From the NCBI GenBank assembly GCA_049416425.1, contig JBMSHD010000021.1:1-22418 (forward strand): DNA of 22,418 nucleotides, read 5' to 3'. The notes under the pieces were generated by a model, which was not told the DNA's origin, did no database searches, and saw only the letters and a list, made by a program, of their open reading frames with translations. Shown here in pieces: positions 15,842 to 22,418 of this stretch. Source of the stretch: JBMSHD01 sp049416425 (GTDB lineage Bacteria > Pseudomonadota > Gammaproteobacteria > Francisellales > Francisellaceae). The translations under genes were made by a program, and so were the position numbers. Every line of letters begins with the position of its first letter. Position 1 is the stretch's first letter.

Positions 15842-16940
15842 TTATAGTCCCATTTTTAAACTGGCTTCAATAAAGCGATCCAGATCGCCGTCTAATACGG
15901 CTGTAGTGTTGGTGTTCTCAACGGCGGTTCTCAGATCCTTGATGCGTGCCTGATCCAGAACATACGAGCGAATCTGACTGCCCCAGCCAATATCGGATTT
16001 TGATTCTTCAAGCTGCTGTTTTTCGGCGTTTCGCTTCTGCATCTCCAGCTCATAGAGTTTTGATTTCAACTGCTTCATCGCCTGATCTTTATTTTTATGC
16101 TGAGATCGATCATTCTGGCATTGAACAACGATGCCGGTAGGCTCATGCGTGATTCTGACGGCAGAATCGGTACGATTGACATGCTGGCCTCCCGCACCAG
16201 ATGCTCGATAGGTATCAATTCTAAGATCAGCTGGATTGATGTCGATTTCAATATTGTCATCAACCTCTGGTGAAACAAATACCGACGCAAAAGAAGTGTG
16301 GCGACGATTTCCTGAGTCGAACGGTGATTTTCTGACCAATCGATGAACGCCGGTTTCGGTTCTCAGCCAACCGTAAGCATAATCGCCTTCAAAGCGAATG
16401 GTTGCCGATTTAATGCCGGCAACTTCTCCATCGGAGACCTCGATTAACTCGGTTTTAAAGCCATGAGCCTCACCCCATCTCAAATACATGCGCAACAACA
16501 TATTTGCCCAGTCTTGCGCCTCAGTGCCTCCAGATCCGGCCTGAATATCCAAAAAGGCATTACTGGCATCCATCTCATGGCTGAACATACGCATAAATTC
16601 CAATCGGTTCAACGCTTCATCGAGTTTTTCAATCTCAAGCAAAACCTCATCAAAAATGGATTCATCCTTTTCATCTTCGGCTAGCTCAATGAGTGCTTTT
16701 GCATCCTCAATACCACGATGAAGGGTTTTAATGGTGTCAACGGTGTTCGACAGCGATGTTTTTTCTTTGCCAAGATTCTGAGCATATTCTGGTTGATTCC
16801 ATATGGCTGGGTCTTCCAGCTCTTTGAGAACCTCTATCAATCGCTCTTCTTTGTGATCAAAGTCAAAGATACCCCCTAAGGATATCTAAGCGATTCATCA
16901 TTTCATTAAGCTGTGACTTGGTGGCGGCTGTTTCAATCAT
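15842..16940 (-). CDS. prfB: Peptide chain release factor 2, made by programmed +1 frameshift
   Basis: RF2 reads UAA and UGA. The coding sequence is split: a 25-codon first part from the ATG at 16940 ends in an in-frame TGA at 16863-16865, and the rest continues in the +1 frame. Joining them (skipping the T at 16865) gives 365 residues, exactly the E. coli length. GGQ then falls at 250-252 and the stop-codon-reading SPF motif (RKSPFDSG) at 205-207, as in E. coli. The frameshift lets RF2 limit its own synthesis: scarce RF2 makes ribosomes slip at the slow UGA. A gene caller that ignores this would start at a TTG at 16840 and lose 33 residues. It is followed by lysS. Confidence 0.97.
16863..16877 (-). 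promoter_or_regulatory. prfB programmed +1 frameshift site
   Basis: On the - strand the sequence reads AGG GGG TAT CTT TGA C: an internal Shine-Dalgarno (AGGGGG, 16872-16877), one codon, then the slippery CTT and the in-frame stop TGA (16863-16865) followed by C. The spacing and bases equal the E. coli prfB site. Confidence 0.95.
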
Positions 16941-17189
16941 TCTTCTATCAAAAATACGTTAATTACTGGGGCAATATTTTAGCATACTGGCGTTGATGCC
17001 GATAGAAAAACCAGGGTGATTTGCGGAATTACCAGCTGTTTTGCTGCATGAGAGTCTAATATTTTGCTGAACCATGTCTCCATATAAGCACGATATTTCG
17101 TATAATTTAGAAATACTTGAACAATCCTCTCGAAGCGAAAGCAGGAAAAGGAGTTCGGCAAAGTATAGAAAAAAGTGTCTTGAGTAGTA

Positions 17190-17195
17190 TATAAT
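17190..17195 (+). promoter_or_regulatory. Perfect -10 hexamer upstream of the acyltransferase
   Basis: TATAAT about 30 bp before the ATG at 17226 would put the transcript start near 17202. No recognisable -35 lies 16-18 bp upstream. The rest of the 285-bp gap between prfB and this gene shows nothing else; an open frame on the - strand there has no family or ribosome site. Confidence 0.35.
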
Positions 17196-17225
17196 GACAA
17201 ATACAGCTTAAAAACTATTCATGCC

Positions 17226-18134
17226 ATGCGCAAAGAATTTTTAAAACCACAATACTGGGGTATCTGGCTTGGTGTTTTTGCCATGCGTCTTTTCGTGCTT
17301 CTTCCTTATAAATTTCAGATGCATTGTGGCATCAAACTGGCAAGGATTTGCTATCCTTTTTTAAAACGCCGTAAACATATTGCCATCACCAATTTGAAAA
17401 TTGCGTTTCCTGAAAAATCGCCCGCGGAGATTGAACAGTTGTGCAAAAAATGTTTCGACTCCATTGGGGCTTCTGCTATGGAGACGATAATCGCCTGGTT
17501 CATGTCTGAACGACGTTTTCAGGAAATTAAATTTCAATGGCATGGCAGAAACCATTTTGAACAGGCTCATAATGACAAAGAAAGCGGCACCCTCATGCTT
17601 GGCTTTCATTTTACCTGCATGGAGGTCATCGGTCGATATATTGGCATGAACTATAAGCCTTTTAATCTTGTCTACCAAAAACATAAAAATCCGCTATTTG
17701 AAAAAGTAATGACCGACTCTAGATCTAAAAATGTTAGCAGATGCCTGCAGCGCAAAAATGTCATCTCTATCGTCAAAGCTTTGAAAAACAAAGAAACCGT
17801 CTGGTATGCACCCGATCAGGATTTCGGTCGTGAACGCAGTATATTTGTTCCTTTTTTTGGCAAAGATTGCGCGACCCTTGTTGCCACCAGCTGGCTTGCA
17901 GATAAAACAGGCGCCAGAGTCATTCCTTGTTTTTATACTCGAAAAGCCGATCTAAGCGGTTATGACATTCATATTCTTCCAGCCTTAAACAACTTCCCAT
18001 CAGGGGATGACTATGCCGATGCCTTGCGATGCAATAACGTCCTCGAGATGATGATTCGACAATATCCCGATCAATATTTATGGCAGCATCGACGTTTTAA
18101 AACCAGACCAAAGGATGAAGATCCACTCTATTGA
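17226..18134 (+). CDS. lpxL: Lipid A biosynthesis acyltransferase, LpxL/HtrB family
   Basis: 302 residues (E. coli LpxL 306). These inner-membrane enzymes add secondary acyl chains to Kdo2-lipid IVA from acyl-ACP. The N-terminus has a membrane anchor (about residues 11-28). The catalytic H-x4-E motif is HFTCME with His128 and Glu133. Family segments WYAPDQDFG and, near the end, RRFKTRP are clear. The precise chain length and whether it acts as LpxL, LpxM or LpxP cannot be told. No strong ribosome site is seen. It stands alone. Confidence 0.88.
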   Translation: MRKEFLKPQYWGIWLGVFAMRLFVLLPYKFQMHCGIKLARICYPFLKRRKHIAITNLKIAFPEKSPAEIEQLCKKCFDSIGASAMETIIAWFMSERRFQEIKFQWHGRNHFEQAHNDKESGTLMLGFHFTCMEVIGRYIGMNYKPFNLVYQKHKNPLFEKVMTDSRSKNVSRCLQRKNVISIVKALKNKETVWYAPDQDFGRERSIFVPFFGKDCATLVATSWLADKTGARVIPCFYTRKADLSGYDIHILPALNNFPSGDDYADALRCNNVLEMMIRQYPDQYLWQHRRFKTRPKDEDPLY

Positions 18135-18310
18135 TAGATAATAATGCCACATACTATTTGTTGTATAACGGTAATGAAAATTTCCTGACTGATTTCTGGT
18201 TTTTGGATCAGCCTCTGCAGCGTTGAATGAAGTCACCAATGCAATCGATTTGCTTGATATAAAACCTTAGCTATACCGAAACTCAGTTGTAACAAAATAT
18301 AAGGATCACA

Positions 18311-18457
18311 ATGTATAAAGTCTATCTACTGGAACACTCAAGAGGTTATCGTATTGCCTGGGCTCTCTCTTTATTAAATCTCGATTATGAGGTTGAAAAA
18401 ATAAAAAGAATAACCGACTTTCAAGCACCAGAGCCTCTAAAAAATTCATCCTTGTAG
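18311..18457 (+). pseudogene. Truncated glutathione S-transferase N-terminus
   Basis: An ATG with a good ribosome site (AAGGA, 7 nt upstream) opens a 48-codon frame starting MYKVYLLEHSRGYRIAWALS and continuing LNLDYEVEKIKR..APEPLKN. This matches the first thioredoxin-like beta-alpha-beta unit of bacterial GSTs (compare 'LENSRSQRILWLLEELGLPYE...APPELK'). The frame stops where the family would have 'HPLGKSP', so the cis-proline, glutathione site and helical domain are missing. I find no continuation in other frames before the repeat at 18580. The 3' part was probably lost in a rearrangement that also involved the repeat. Expression signals look intact, so decay may be recent. Confidence 0.65.
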
Positions 18458-18579
18458 ATAGTACGTTGTCGTCATGAGATTTAGCAGAGAAACCGTCGTT
18501 GATGGCATTTATGGCTTTAGCTTTATGGCGATAAACGGTTTTGTGCAAGGGAAATCATCAATAAATCACGCTAAATCCA
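18458..18579. other. Unassigned 122-bp stretch between GST remnant and repeat
   Basis: This piece lies between the break in the GST gene and repeat copy B. On the - strand a frame is open through it (begins LHKTVYRHKAKAINAI after a TTG at 18548, continuing antisense into the GST remnant). I cannot match it to a family. It may be a scrap of another gene joined here by the rearrangement, or chance. Confidence 0.2.
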
Positions 18580-18868
18580 ACGCTGCGAGACATGGAGAGC
18601 GGAACGCGAGGTCGAGTAGACCCGGGTAGCCTTCCGCTGTAAACAGCAAGCGACGTGCCGTAGGCGCCAGAGCGAAGTCTGTGAAACAGCTTGTACCCAA
18701 GGCGTAGAGTAGAATCGGAGACAGTTGCCTGCTCGGAATGAACGCAGTGAATTTGTGAAGGTATGCTGGCGAGGCGGACGTCCCGGGCAAAATTTATGCC
18801 GCCGAGGATAGCCGATTCGATTTTGTATATGGATATACAAAATCTATTATGAGGCCCGAGGCACCCAG
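18580..18868 (-). repeat. 289-bp dispersed repeat, copy B
   Basis: Reverse-complement copy of 3788-4076, same length, with two substitutions (corresponding to 4022 and 4026). The 26-bp palindrome is at 18819-18844. Homology ends sharply: the flanks of the two copies do not match and no clear target duplication is seen. It lies 123 bp after the broken GST gene and 83 bp before the nupC stop. With copy A it forms an inverted pair enclosing 14.5 kb. Confidence 0.9.
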
Positions 18869-18951
18869 TGATTTTTTTATCTCATAAATGGTAGATTTTT
18901 TTGTTCACACGGCCTAATTCCTTGGAGTATTAGAGGCAGATGATTTGGCCT

Positions 18952-20145
18952 TTAAAACACAACACCGGCAACAAGCGCCGATAAGAAGCTGACCAATGAG
19001 GCATTATAAACCAGTTTAAGGCCGTATCGGGCAACCATTTTTCCTTTGCTTTCATTGACGGCAGCAACAGCACCGATGATGACACCGATGGAGCTAAAAT
19101 TCGCAAATGAAACCAGAAACACGGAAATCATGGCCACAACTTTTGGAGACAGTGTATTAATTTGTGCCTGCAAAGAAGTCATCGCTACCATTTCATTGGT
19201 GACAAGCTTTGTTGCCATAATACTTCCGGCTTGCAGGGCTTCATGGCTGGGTATTCCCATAAGCCAGGCTATGGGGAAAAACACATAACCAAGAAGCGTT
19301 TGAAAATCAATGCCGATAAGGGTGTTAAATATTTGATTGACCATGGCGATCAGGGCAATAAAACCAACCATCATGGCGCCGACGATGATGGCGATCTTGA
19401 AACCGGCCATGATGTATTCGCCCAACATCTCAAAGAAAGTCTCATGATGCTCTGTTTTTGCTTCCATTTCCTCAAAATTTTCTTCTTTGGAGGCATCATA
19501 AGGGTTGACGATATGAAGAATAACAAAGGTGCTCAACATATTAAGAATCAGTGCGGCAACCACATATTTGGCTGGAATAAGCTGCATATAGGCGCCGACG
19601 ATGGATAGCGATACCGTCGACATCGCTGTTGCGGCCATGGTGTACATTCTGTTTTCAGAGACGCGCCCAAGAATGTTTTTATAGGCGATAAAATTCTCTG
19701 ACTGCCCTAGAATCAATGAACTGACCGCATTGAAGGATTCAAGCTTACCCATGCCGTTTATTTTCGAGAGGATGAAACCGACGAAACGGATAACAAGCGG
19801 CAACAGCTTTATATACTGCAGAATGCCAATCAAGGCTGAGATAAAAATAATAGGCACCAGCACCGATAGAAAGAAGGAGAACTCGCCTTTGTTTTGCAGT
19901 CCACCGAAGGTGAAATCGACACCAATGGCGGCATAGGACAGCAGTTTTTGAAACAAGGCGGCAAATCCACCGACGATTTCAATGCCGATAGTCGAGTTTA
20001 GCATGAAATAGCCGACGATAATCTCAATAACAACCAATTGAATGACATAACGGTAGCGGATTTCAGTTCTTTTTTTACTGATAAGAAGCGCCATAAAAAG
20101 AACAAAAATGATGCCCAGCACAAAATGAAATATGGTATTTAACAT
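18952..20145 (-). CDS. nupC: Concentrative nucleoside transporter, NupC/CNT family
   Basis: From the ATG at 20145 the protein is 397 residues (E. coli NupC 400). An upstream in-frame start at 20202 would add 19 residues (FCHFCFCKY...) that do not fit the family, while GGGA upstream of 20145 can serve as ribosome site. The family signatures GQSENFIAYKNIL and SFANFSSIGVIIGAVAA are present, the regions that hold the nucleoside and the coupling ion. About eight to ten membrane segments are visible. It imports nucleosides with protons or sodium ions. It is transcribed toward repeat copy B and no clear terminator lies in between. A grxD-linked operon is unlikely since 133 bp separate them. Confidence 0.93.
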   Translation of the reverse strand: MLNTIFHFVLGIIFVLFMALLISKKRTEIRYRYVIQLVVIEIIVGYFMLNSTIGIEIVGGFAALFQKLLSYAAIGVDFTFGGLQNKGEFSFFLSVLVPIIFISALIGILQYIKLLPLVIRFVGFILSKINGMGKLESFNAVSSLILGQSENFIAYKNILGRVSENRMYTMAATAMSTVSLSIVGAYMQLIPAKYVVAALILNMLSTFVILHIVNPYDASKEENFEEMEAKTEHHETFFEMLGEYIMAGFKIAIIVGAMMVGFIALIAMVNQIFNTLIGIDFQTLLGYVFFPIAWLMGIPSHEALQAGSIMATKLVTNEMVAMTSLQAQINTLSPKVVAMISVFLVSFANFSSIGVIIGAVAAVNESKGKMVARYGLKLVYNASLVSFLSALVAGVVF

Positions 20146-20266
20146 GCTATTCCCAATATATTTACAGAAACAGAAATGGCAAAATCTGTATCTTATTTTC
20201 AAAATGGGCTTATGATGCCAAATATTTGATCAAGATGGAAGAAAAGAATAGAAAAAAATTAATCTG

Positions 20267-20289
20267 AGGCAAATTTTATTATTTTGCCT
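20267..20289 (-). terminator. Hairpin at the grxD stop codon, possible terminator
   Basis: AGGCAAA (20267-20273) and TTTGCCT (20283-20289) form a 7-bp stem with a 9-nt AT loop, straddling the grxD stop. On the - strand a run of seven Ts follows, but about 9 nt after the stem, so termination may be partial. Confidence 0.4.
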
Positions 20290-20605
20290 GGTCGATGACT
20301 TGTTGCAGTTCACCTGATTCTTTCATCTCGGTGATGATATCACAGCCACCGATAAGCTCGCCGTTGACATAGAGTTGCGGAAAAGTGGGCCAGTTGGCAA
20401 TCTTAGGCAGTGTCGCGCGAATTTCAGGGTGCTCAAGGATATTGACAAAGGCGAAAGGTTTGCCACAGGCACGAATAGCGGCCACGGCATGCGCCGAGAA
20501 ACCGCATTGTGGCATGTTTGGTGTGCCTTTCATATAAAGCAGAATGCTGTTTTCTGCAATTTGTTTATCAATCTCGGCCGTCACGGCTGCTTCATCAAAA
20601 CTCAT
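20279..20605 (-). CDS. grxD: Monothiol glutaredoxin (CGFS type), Grx4
   Basis: 108 residues (E. coli GrxD 115). The active site is CGFS with Cys34 (NMPQCGFSAHA), preceded by KGTP (26-29). The later WPTFPQLY and GGCDI segments hold the cis-proline and the glutathione contacts. CGFS glutaredoxins bind a shared [2Fe-2S] cluster with glutathione and BolA and take part in Fe-S delivery and iron sensing. It is divergent from sodB, with 152 bp between start codons. Confidence 0.95.
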   Translation of the reverse strand: MSFDEAAVTAEIDKQIAENSILLYMKGTPNMPQCGFSAHAVAAIRACGKPFAFVNILEHPEIRATLPKIANWPTFPQLYVNGELIGGCDIITEMKESGELQQVIDQAK

Positions 20606-20673
20606 CGTTTAATCCTCTGTTTAAATTACGGTCTTTTTTGTGAGGAAAAGAATAAATTCCTGCCTCACGCCAC

Positions 20674-20701
20674 TTGATAAACTGTACCAAATTGGTAGTA
20701 T
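20674..20701 (+). promoter_or_regulatory. Candidate sodB promoter with palindromic operator
   Basis: TTGATA (20674-20679) and TAGTAT (20696-20701) are 16 bp apart. Between and overlapping them is a palindrome TACCAA-A-TTGGTA (20685-20697). A related but looser ATGGT...ACCAT pair follows just downstream. The position suits a repressor operator for sodB and perhaps grxD. The binding protein is unknown. Confidence 0.35.
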
Positions 20702-20757
20702 ATGGTTCTATATCATACCATTTAACAACTTTTGGTCAACATAAAAGGAGTCACAAT

Positions 20758-21339
20758 ATGTTTGAACTACCGGCTTTGCCTTATGCAAAAAGCGCTTTGG
20801 AACCCTATATCTCTGCTGAGACGCTGGAATATCATTATGGCAAACATCATCAGGCCTATGTCACAAATTTAAACAATCTGATACCAGGAAGTGGATTTGA
20901 AGGTAAATCGCTGGAAGAAATCATCAAAACCTCTACAGGAGGCATCTTCAACAATGCGGCACAAATCTGGAATCATACATTCTACTGGCATTGTCTGTCC
21001 CCAAATGGCGGCAGACCAGAAGGAGAATTACTGGCAGCGATTGAGAAATCATTCGGCAGTTTTGAGGCGTTTAAACAGGCGTTTTCAAAAACGGCCGTGA
21101 CGACCTTTGGTTCTGGCTGGGCCTGGCTGGTTAAGGCCAGATCTGGTGAGCTTAAGCTTGTCAGCACCAGCAATGCGCAAACGCCTCTGACAGATAGTGA
21201 CGTTGTTCCGCTTTTGACTTGTGATGTTTGGGAGCATGCCTATTATATCGACTACAGAAATGCCCGTCCGAAATATGTCGAAGAGTTTTGGAACATCGTG
21301 AACTGGAAGTTTGTCAGCGAGCAGTTCGATAAAATCTAG
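20758..21339 (+). CDS. sodB: Superoxide dismutase, Fe type
   Basis: 193 residues, the same as E. coli SodB and very similar to it. It converts superoxide to oxygen and peroxide in the cytoplasm. The metal ligands are His26, His73 (WNHTFYW), Asp156 and His160 (DVWEHAYY). Gln69 in NNAAQIWNH is the Fe-type position of the second-shell glutamine. The ATG at 20758 follows a strong AAAAGGAG ribosome site; a longer frame from 20674 runs back through the promoter and is rejected. It is divergent from grxD. Confidence 0.98.
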   Translation: MFELPALPYAKSALEPYISAETLEYHYGKHHQAYVTNLNNLIPGSGFEGKSLEEIIKTSTGGIFNNAAQIWNHTFYWHCLSPNGGRPEGELLAAIEKSFGSFEAFKQAFSKTAVTTFGSGWAWLVKARSGELKLVSTSNAQTPLTDSDVVPLLTCDVWEHAYYIDYRNARPKYVEEFWNIVNWKFVSEQFDKI

Positions 21340-21368
21340 ATAGTAGCCGCGATATAGCCGCCCCGTTT

Positions 21369-21393
21369 ATCTCCTTTGTAATATAGAGGAGAT
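21369..21393 (+). other. Hairpin downstream of sodB overlapping a Shine-Dalgarno
   Basis: ATCTCCT (21369-21375) pairs with AGGAGAT (21387-21393) around an 11-nt loop. It is followed by TTATT. It could be a weak sodB terminator. The right arm is also a near-perfect ribosome site for the small frame at 21397, so the hairpin could hide it. Confidence 0.35.
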
Positions 21394-21396
21394 TTA

Positions 21397-21513
21397 TTGA
21401 ATACGAGCACACAGATAGAACGATATATCAAACGAAATATGTTCTCTATTCAAGCCTCGTTTTCCTGGCAGGAAATGCAACTGGAGAGCAACAGTGATGT
21501 GCTGCACAAATAA
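21397..21513 (+). CDS. Possible 38-codon ORF after sodB
   Basis: A TTG five bases after AGGAG opens a 38-codon frame (residues begin MNTSTQIERYIKRNMF, end SNSDVLHK) closed by TAA. No family is recognised and the TTG start is weak evidence. It may be a small protein, the start of a decayed gene, or chance. Confidence 0.2.
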   Translation: MNTSTQIERYIKRNMFSIQASFSWQEMQLESNSDVLHK

Positions 21514-21545
21514 TGCAGCCTCTTCTCGTCGCCGTTTAGATCAGA

Positions 21546-21599
21546 TGTAGACTTTTGGCATAAAATCTCATGTCTACACTGCTACTAATATGGTAGCAG
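21546..21599 (-). terminator. Two tandem hairpins at the mntP 3' end
   Basis: CTGCTAC (21579-21585) pairs with GTAGCAG (21593-21599), straddling the mntP stop. TGTAGAC (21546-21552) pairs with GTCTACA (21572-21578) just beyond it. Both stems are 7 bp. No long T-run follows, so they may stabilise the mRNA end more than terminate it. Confidence 0.3.
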
Positions 21600-22127
21600 C
21601 CTGATGCCAATGGAAATTAATATAATACCTCCTGCGAATTCAGCCCGTTTTCCGAGCCACCATCCCAGTCCTCTGGCTCCGATTAAAACACCAATAGAAC
21701 TAAAGAAAAAGGTAGTCAACCCAATGATAAAACAGGAATAGAATGGGTTGATCGGCATTAGATTTAGTGTGAACCCCGCAGCCATTGCATCAATGCTTGT
21801 CGCTATTGCCAATACAATCATTAGCTGGTGACTTATCGACTTATTATCAGCAGGAATATGTGCTTGAAATGATTCATATATCATCTTAATGCCAATACCC
21901 AATAAGAGAAAAAAGGCTATCCATGGGGTATAGGTTTTGAGGTAAAACAAAGCACCATAGCCAATATAAAAGCCTAAAATTGGCATTAATGCTTGAAATA
22001 AACCAAAATAACAACCTGCCATTATGGCGCATGAAATTAAATGACTACGATTTTTAGAACCCAACCCAATCGACACCGCAAAAGCGTCCATACTTAAAGC
22101 TATCGCTAGCACTACTACATCAAACAT
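21585..22127 (-). CDS. mntP: Manganese efflux pump MntP
   Basis: From the ATG at 22127 the protein is 180 residues (E. coli 188). It has six membrane segments in two repeated halves. The paired signature acidic motifs are ALSMDAFAVSIGLG (segment 1) and ATSIDAMAAGFTL (segment 4), whose aspartates are needed for Mn(II) export. The frame stays open upstream to a GTG at 22301, adding 58 polar residues (for example RISQTRRIGQKIPR) not found in the family. I choose 22127 because the first membrane segment begins there. Mn export fits with the adjacent iron-type SodB. An expected yybP-ykoY manganese riboswitch is not seen upstream. Confidence 0.9.
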   Translation of the reverse strand: MFDVVVLAIALSMDAFAVSIGLGSKNRSHLISCAIMAGCYFGLFQALMPILGFYIGYGALFYLKTYTPWIAFFLLLGIGIKMIYESFQAHIPADNKSISHQLMIVLAIATSIDAMAAGFTLNLMPINPFYSCFIIGLTTFFFSSIGVLIGARGLGWWLGKRAEFAGGIILISIGIRLLPY

Positions 22128-22318
22128 TCTCGGTATCTTCTGACCTATCCTGCGTGTTTGGGATATTCTTGGTTTGTGATTCTTCATTTTATCTTCAAAC
22201 TGAGCTGATGTCATGTCGTTTATCGTTGAATGTTTTCTCCAACCAGTTTTGTAGTGTAGGACGATAAAGCCAGGATTTATGGCTATTTGTCTACGATTCA
22301 CATCGCTCTCAAGCGCTA

Positions 22319-22347
22319 ATTTTATGACTTTAACGGGATGTTTGCAA
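22319..22347 (-). promoter_or_regulatory. Candidate mntP promoter
   Basis: On the - strand TTGCAA (22342-22347) and TAAAAT (22319-22324) are 17 bp apart. A transcript from here would have a leader of about 185 nt before the ATG at 22127, room for a regulatory RNA or for the longer reading frame. The last ~70 bp of the window show nothing recognisable. Confidence 0.4.
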
Positions 22348-22418
22348 TAGGTTATTATTGTACTCCCAGGGCTGTCTTATTAAAATTTAGCATTTATTAC
22401 TTTCTCGAGCGTTTTGTC

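Noticed and set aside
16979..17200. 73-codon frame on the - strand upstream of the acyltransferase
   Set aside because: No family, no ribosome site, and it overlaps the probable promoter; most likely chance.
1..22418. CRISPR arrays, tRNA or rRNA genes, integrases and intact insertion sequences
   Set aside because: I read the intergenic gaps on both strands and saw no regularly spaced repeats, no T-loop/anticodon patterns and no transposase or integrase motif.

Overview
The window is chromosomal DNA from a fairly AT-rich gammaproteobacterium. The evidence is the protein families: an E. coli-length aspartate-semialdehyde dehydrogenase with Cys135, BamB and YfgM, an HtrB/LpxL lipid A acyltransferase, a Cys-ligated FNR, Fe-SodB, CGFS glutaredoxin, and prfB with the classical +1 frameshift site. 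No single gene fixes the genus. A Legionellales- or Thiotrichales-like lineage is possible, but that is inference only.

Layout. Positions 1-334 hold the C-terminal part of a LuxR-type regulator cut by the window edge. It is followed by a 340-bp gap with nested inverted repeats, a G-quadruplex motif and a possible 18-codon ORF. Positions 677-3325 are the leftward dnaA-dnaN operon, with its promoter and a replication origin (DnaA boxes, AT-rich stretch) at 3369-3735. The origin is bordered at 3788 by a 289-bp GC-richer repeat. A second copy (287/289 identical) lies in inverted orientation at 18580-18868. Between the copies are: a class II glutamine amidotransferase next to asd (+); hemA-prfA-prmC (-), a haem and translation-termination operon; yfgM-bamB-MFS (+), envelope biogenesis plus a drug exporter; tsaC (-); fnr (+); prfB-lysS (-), translation; lpxL (+); and a truncated glutathione S-transferase whose 3' part is gone just before the second repeat. 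After the repeat come nupC (-), grxD (-) diverging from sodB (+), a possible small ORF, and mntP (-).

Themes. Much of the window is core machinery: replication start, release factors 1 and 2 with their methylase PrmC, Lys-tRNA synthetase, t6A synthesis, outer-membrane assembly and lipid A. There is also a cluster of redox and metal genes (fnr, grxD, sodB, mntP). The usual neighbours of several genes are missing: no recF/gyrB after dnaN, no rpmH/rnpA beside dnaA, no hisS/der around yfgM-bamB, no lolB beside hemA. This points to a rearranged genome.

I see no CRISPR array, no intact transposase, no tRNA or rRNA, and no clearly new multi-gene system. The most noteworthy items are the paired inverted repeat, one copy abutting oriC and the other next to a broken gene, and the structured gap downstream of dnaN.
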